A stretch of 64,000 bases of DNA from Chryseobacterium sp. HSC-36S06. GTDB taxonomy: Bacteria; Bacteroidota; Bacteroidia; Flavobacteriales; Weeksellaceae. The notes beneath the pieces were generated by a model. The model had not been told where the DNA came from and searched no databases. It saw only the letters and a list, made by a program, of their open reading frames with translations. A program made the position numbers and the translations under genes. Numbering within the stretch: the stretch's first letter is position 1; each line of letters opens with the position of its first letter. The stretch lies in NCBI RefSeq assembly GCF_024171485.1, contig NZ_JALJZX010000002.1, positions 186,001-250,000 on the forward strand. Direction: 5' to 3'. Positions 63,812 to 64,000 of this stretch are shown here, one piece after another.

Positions 63812-64000
63812 TTAACTTAAAGTTCTTTTGAGAATTTCTGCTGCTTTCAGAATTGTTTCCTCTTTTTTTGCAAAGCAGAACCGCACTCGTCCGTAATTTG
63901 TAGGTTCGTGATAAAATGCGGATACAGGAATTGTCGCCACCTTCGAATGCGTCGTCAGCCAAACTGCAAATTCTTTTTCGGTTTTTGATGATATCTTTTC
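63812..64000 (-). CDS. PLP-dependent aminotransferase, C-terminal part (methionine/kynurenine aminotransferase type), cut by window edge
   Basis: On the minus strand the frame is open from base 64000 to the TAA at 63814-63812 and encodes 62 residues: WLTTHSKVATIPVSAFYHE, then NYGRVRFCFAKKEETILKAA. This is the C-terminal end of class I/II aminotransferases of the YbdL/kynurenine-aminotransferase group, with the substrate-carboxylate Arg in GRVRFCF. The start lies beyond the window. A different reading frame here with an ATG (63962-63732) is a shadow. Confidence 0.85.
   Translation of the reverse strand, partial: EKISSKTEKEFAVWLTTHSKVATIPVSAFYHEPTNYGRVRFCFAKKEETILKAAEILKRTLS

Noticed and set aside
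63732-63962. 76-residue minus-strand reading frame near the window end
   Set aside because: It is an out-of-frame shadow of the aminotransferase C-terminus, which is open in another frame to the window edge.

Overview
The window looks like the chromosome of a flavobacterium of the Chryseobacterium/Kaistella type (Bacteroidota). Evidence: AT-rich DNA, Bacteroidota promoters (TTG, about 18-20 bp, TAnnTTTG), two secreted proteins with type IX secretion C-terminal domains, DnaE fused to an N-terminal proofreading exonuclease, and an arginine cluster built on an N-acyl-ornithine carbamoyltransferase. The species assignment is inference; no rRNA is present.

Left chromosomal part (1-18293): 3' end of a secreted M36 metalloprotease; rplS; a frameshifted 3-hydroxybutyrate dehydrogenase remnant in front of an intact succinyl-CoA:3-ketoacid CoA-transferase pair (scoA/scoB); a nine-gene arginine operon (GNAT acyltransferase, argG, argC, argD, carbamoyltransferase, argB, argE, argH, Lrp-type regulator) with a clear promoter at 4129 and terminator at 12693; then cupin, HAD hydrolase, NhaC-type antiporter, HSDR_N protein, holA, trxB, crcB and tRNA-Ser(TGA).

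Mobile island (18282-50293, about 32 kb): inserted in the 3' end of tRNA-Ser and bounded by a perfect 15-bp direct repeat. Inside each end lies a near-identical 18-bp TCCCCAC-type double repeat, probably integrase arm sites. The element carries a tyrosine integrase, a small HTH (excisionase-like) protein and a BT4734/VirE-type primase-like protein, but no recognisable relaxase, conjugation or capsid genes. Its cargo falls into three blocks. (A) 18640-24974: one-strand operon of an AAA+ ATPase, a cyclic-phosphate-processing receiver-like protein, a Cas4-like nuclease fused to a DEDD exonuclease (DUF2779), a WYL regulator and a PD-(D/E)XK nuclease fused to a serine alpha/beta hydrolase; a SLOG-type protein converges on it. 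(B) 31063-41517: a type I restriction-modification operon (hsdM, hsdS, hsdR) with a GmrSD/DUF262-DUF1524 nuclease, a GIY-YIG-like protein and a secreted HEXXH lipoprotein between its genes. (C) 42909-50010: an envelope cluster with two tandem DUF4407-type membrane proteins, a membrane-anchored transglutaminase-like protease, a four-helix membrane protein, and two secreted proteins sharing one C-terminal domain. Blocks A and C are the best candidates for undescribed systems; A resembles a regulated anti-invader module, C a membrane/periplasmic assembly.

Right chromosomal part (50294-64000): the displaced tRNA terminator, ligA, an Amt ammonium transporter, a fused branched-chain 2-oxoacid dehydrogenase E1, a GEVED/T9SS secreted protein, dnaE, a LuxR-type regulator whose receiver lacks the phospho-acceptor Asp, a small Cys-rich secreted protein, and the C-terminal end of a PLP aminotransferase cut by the window edge.
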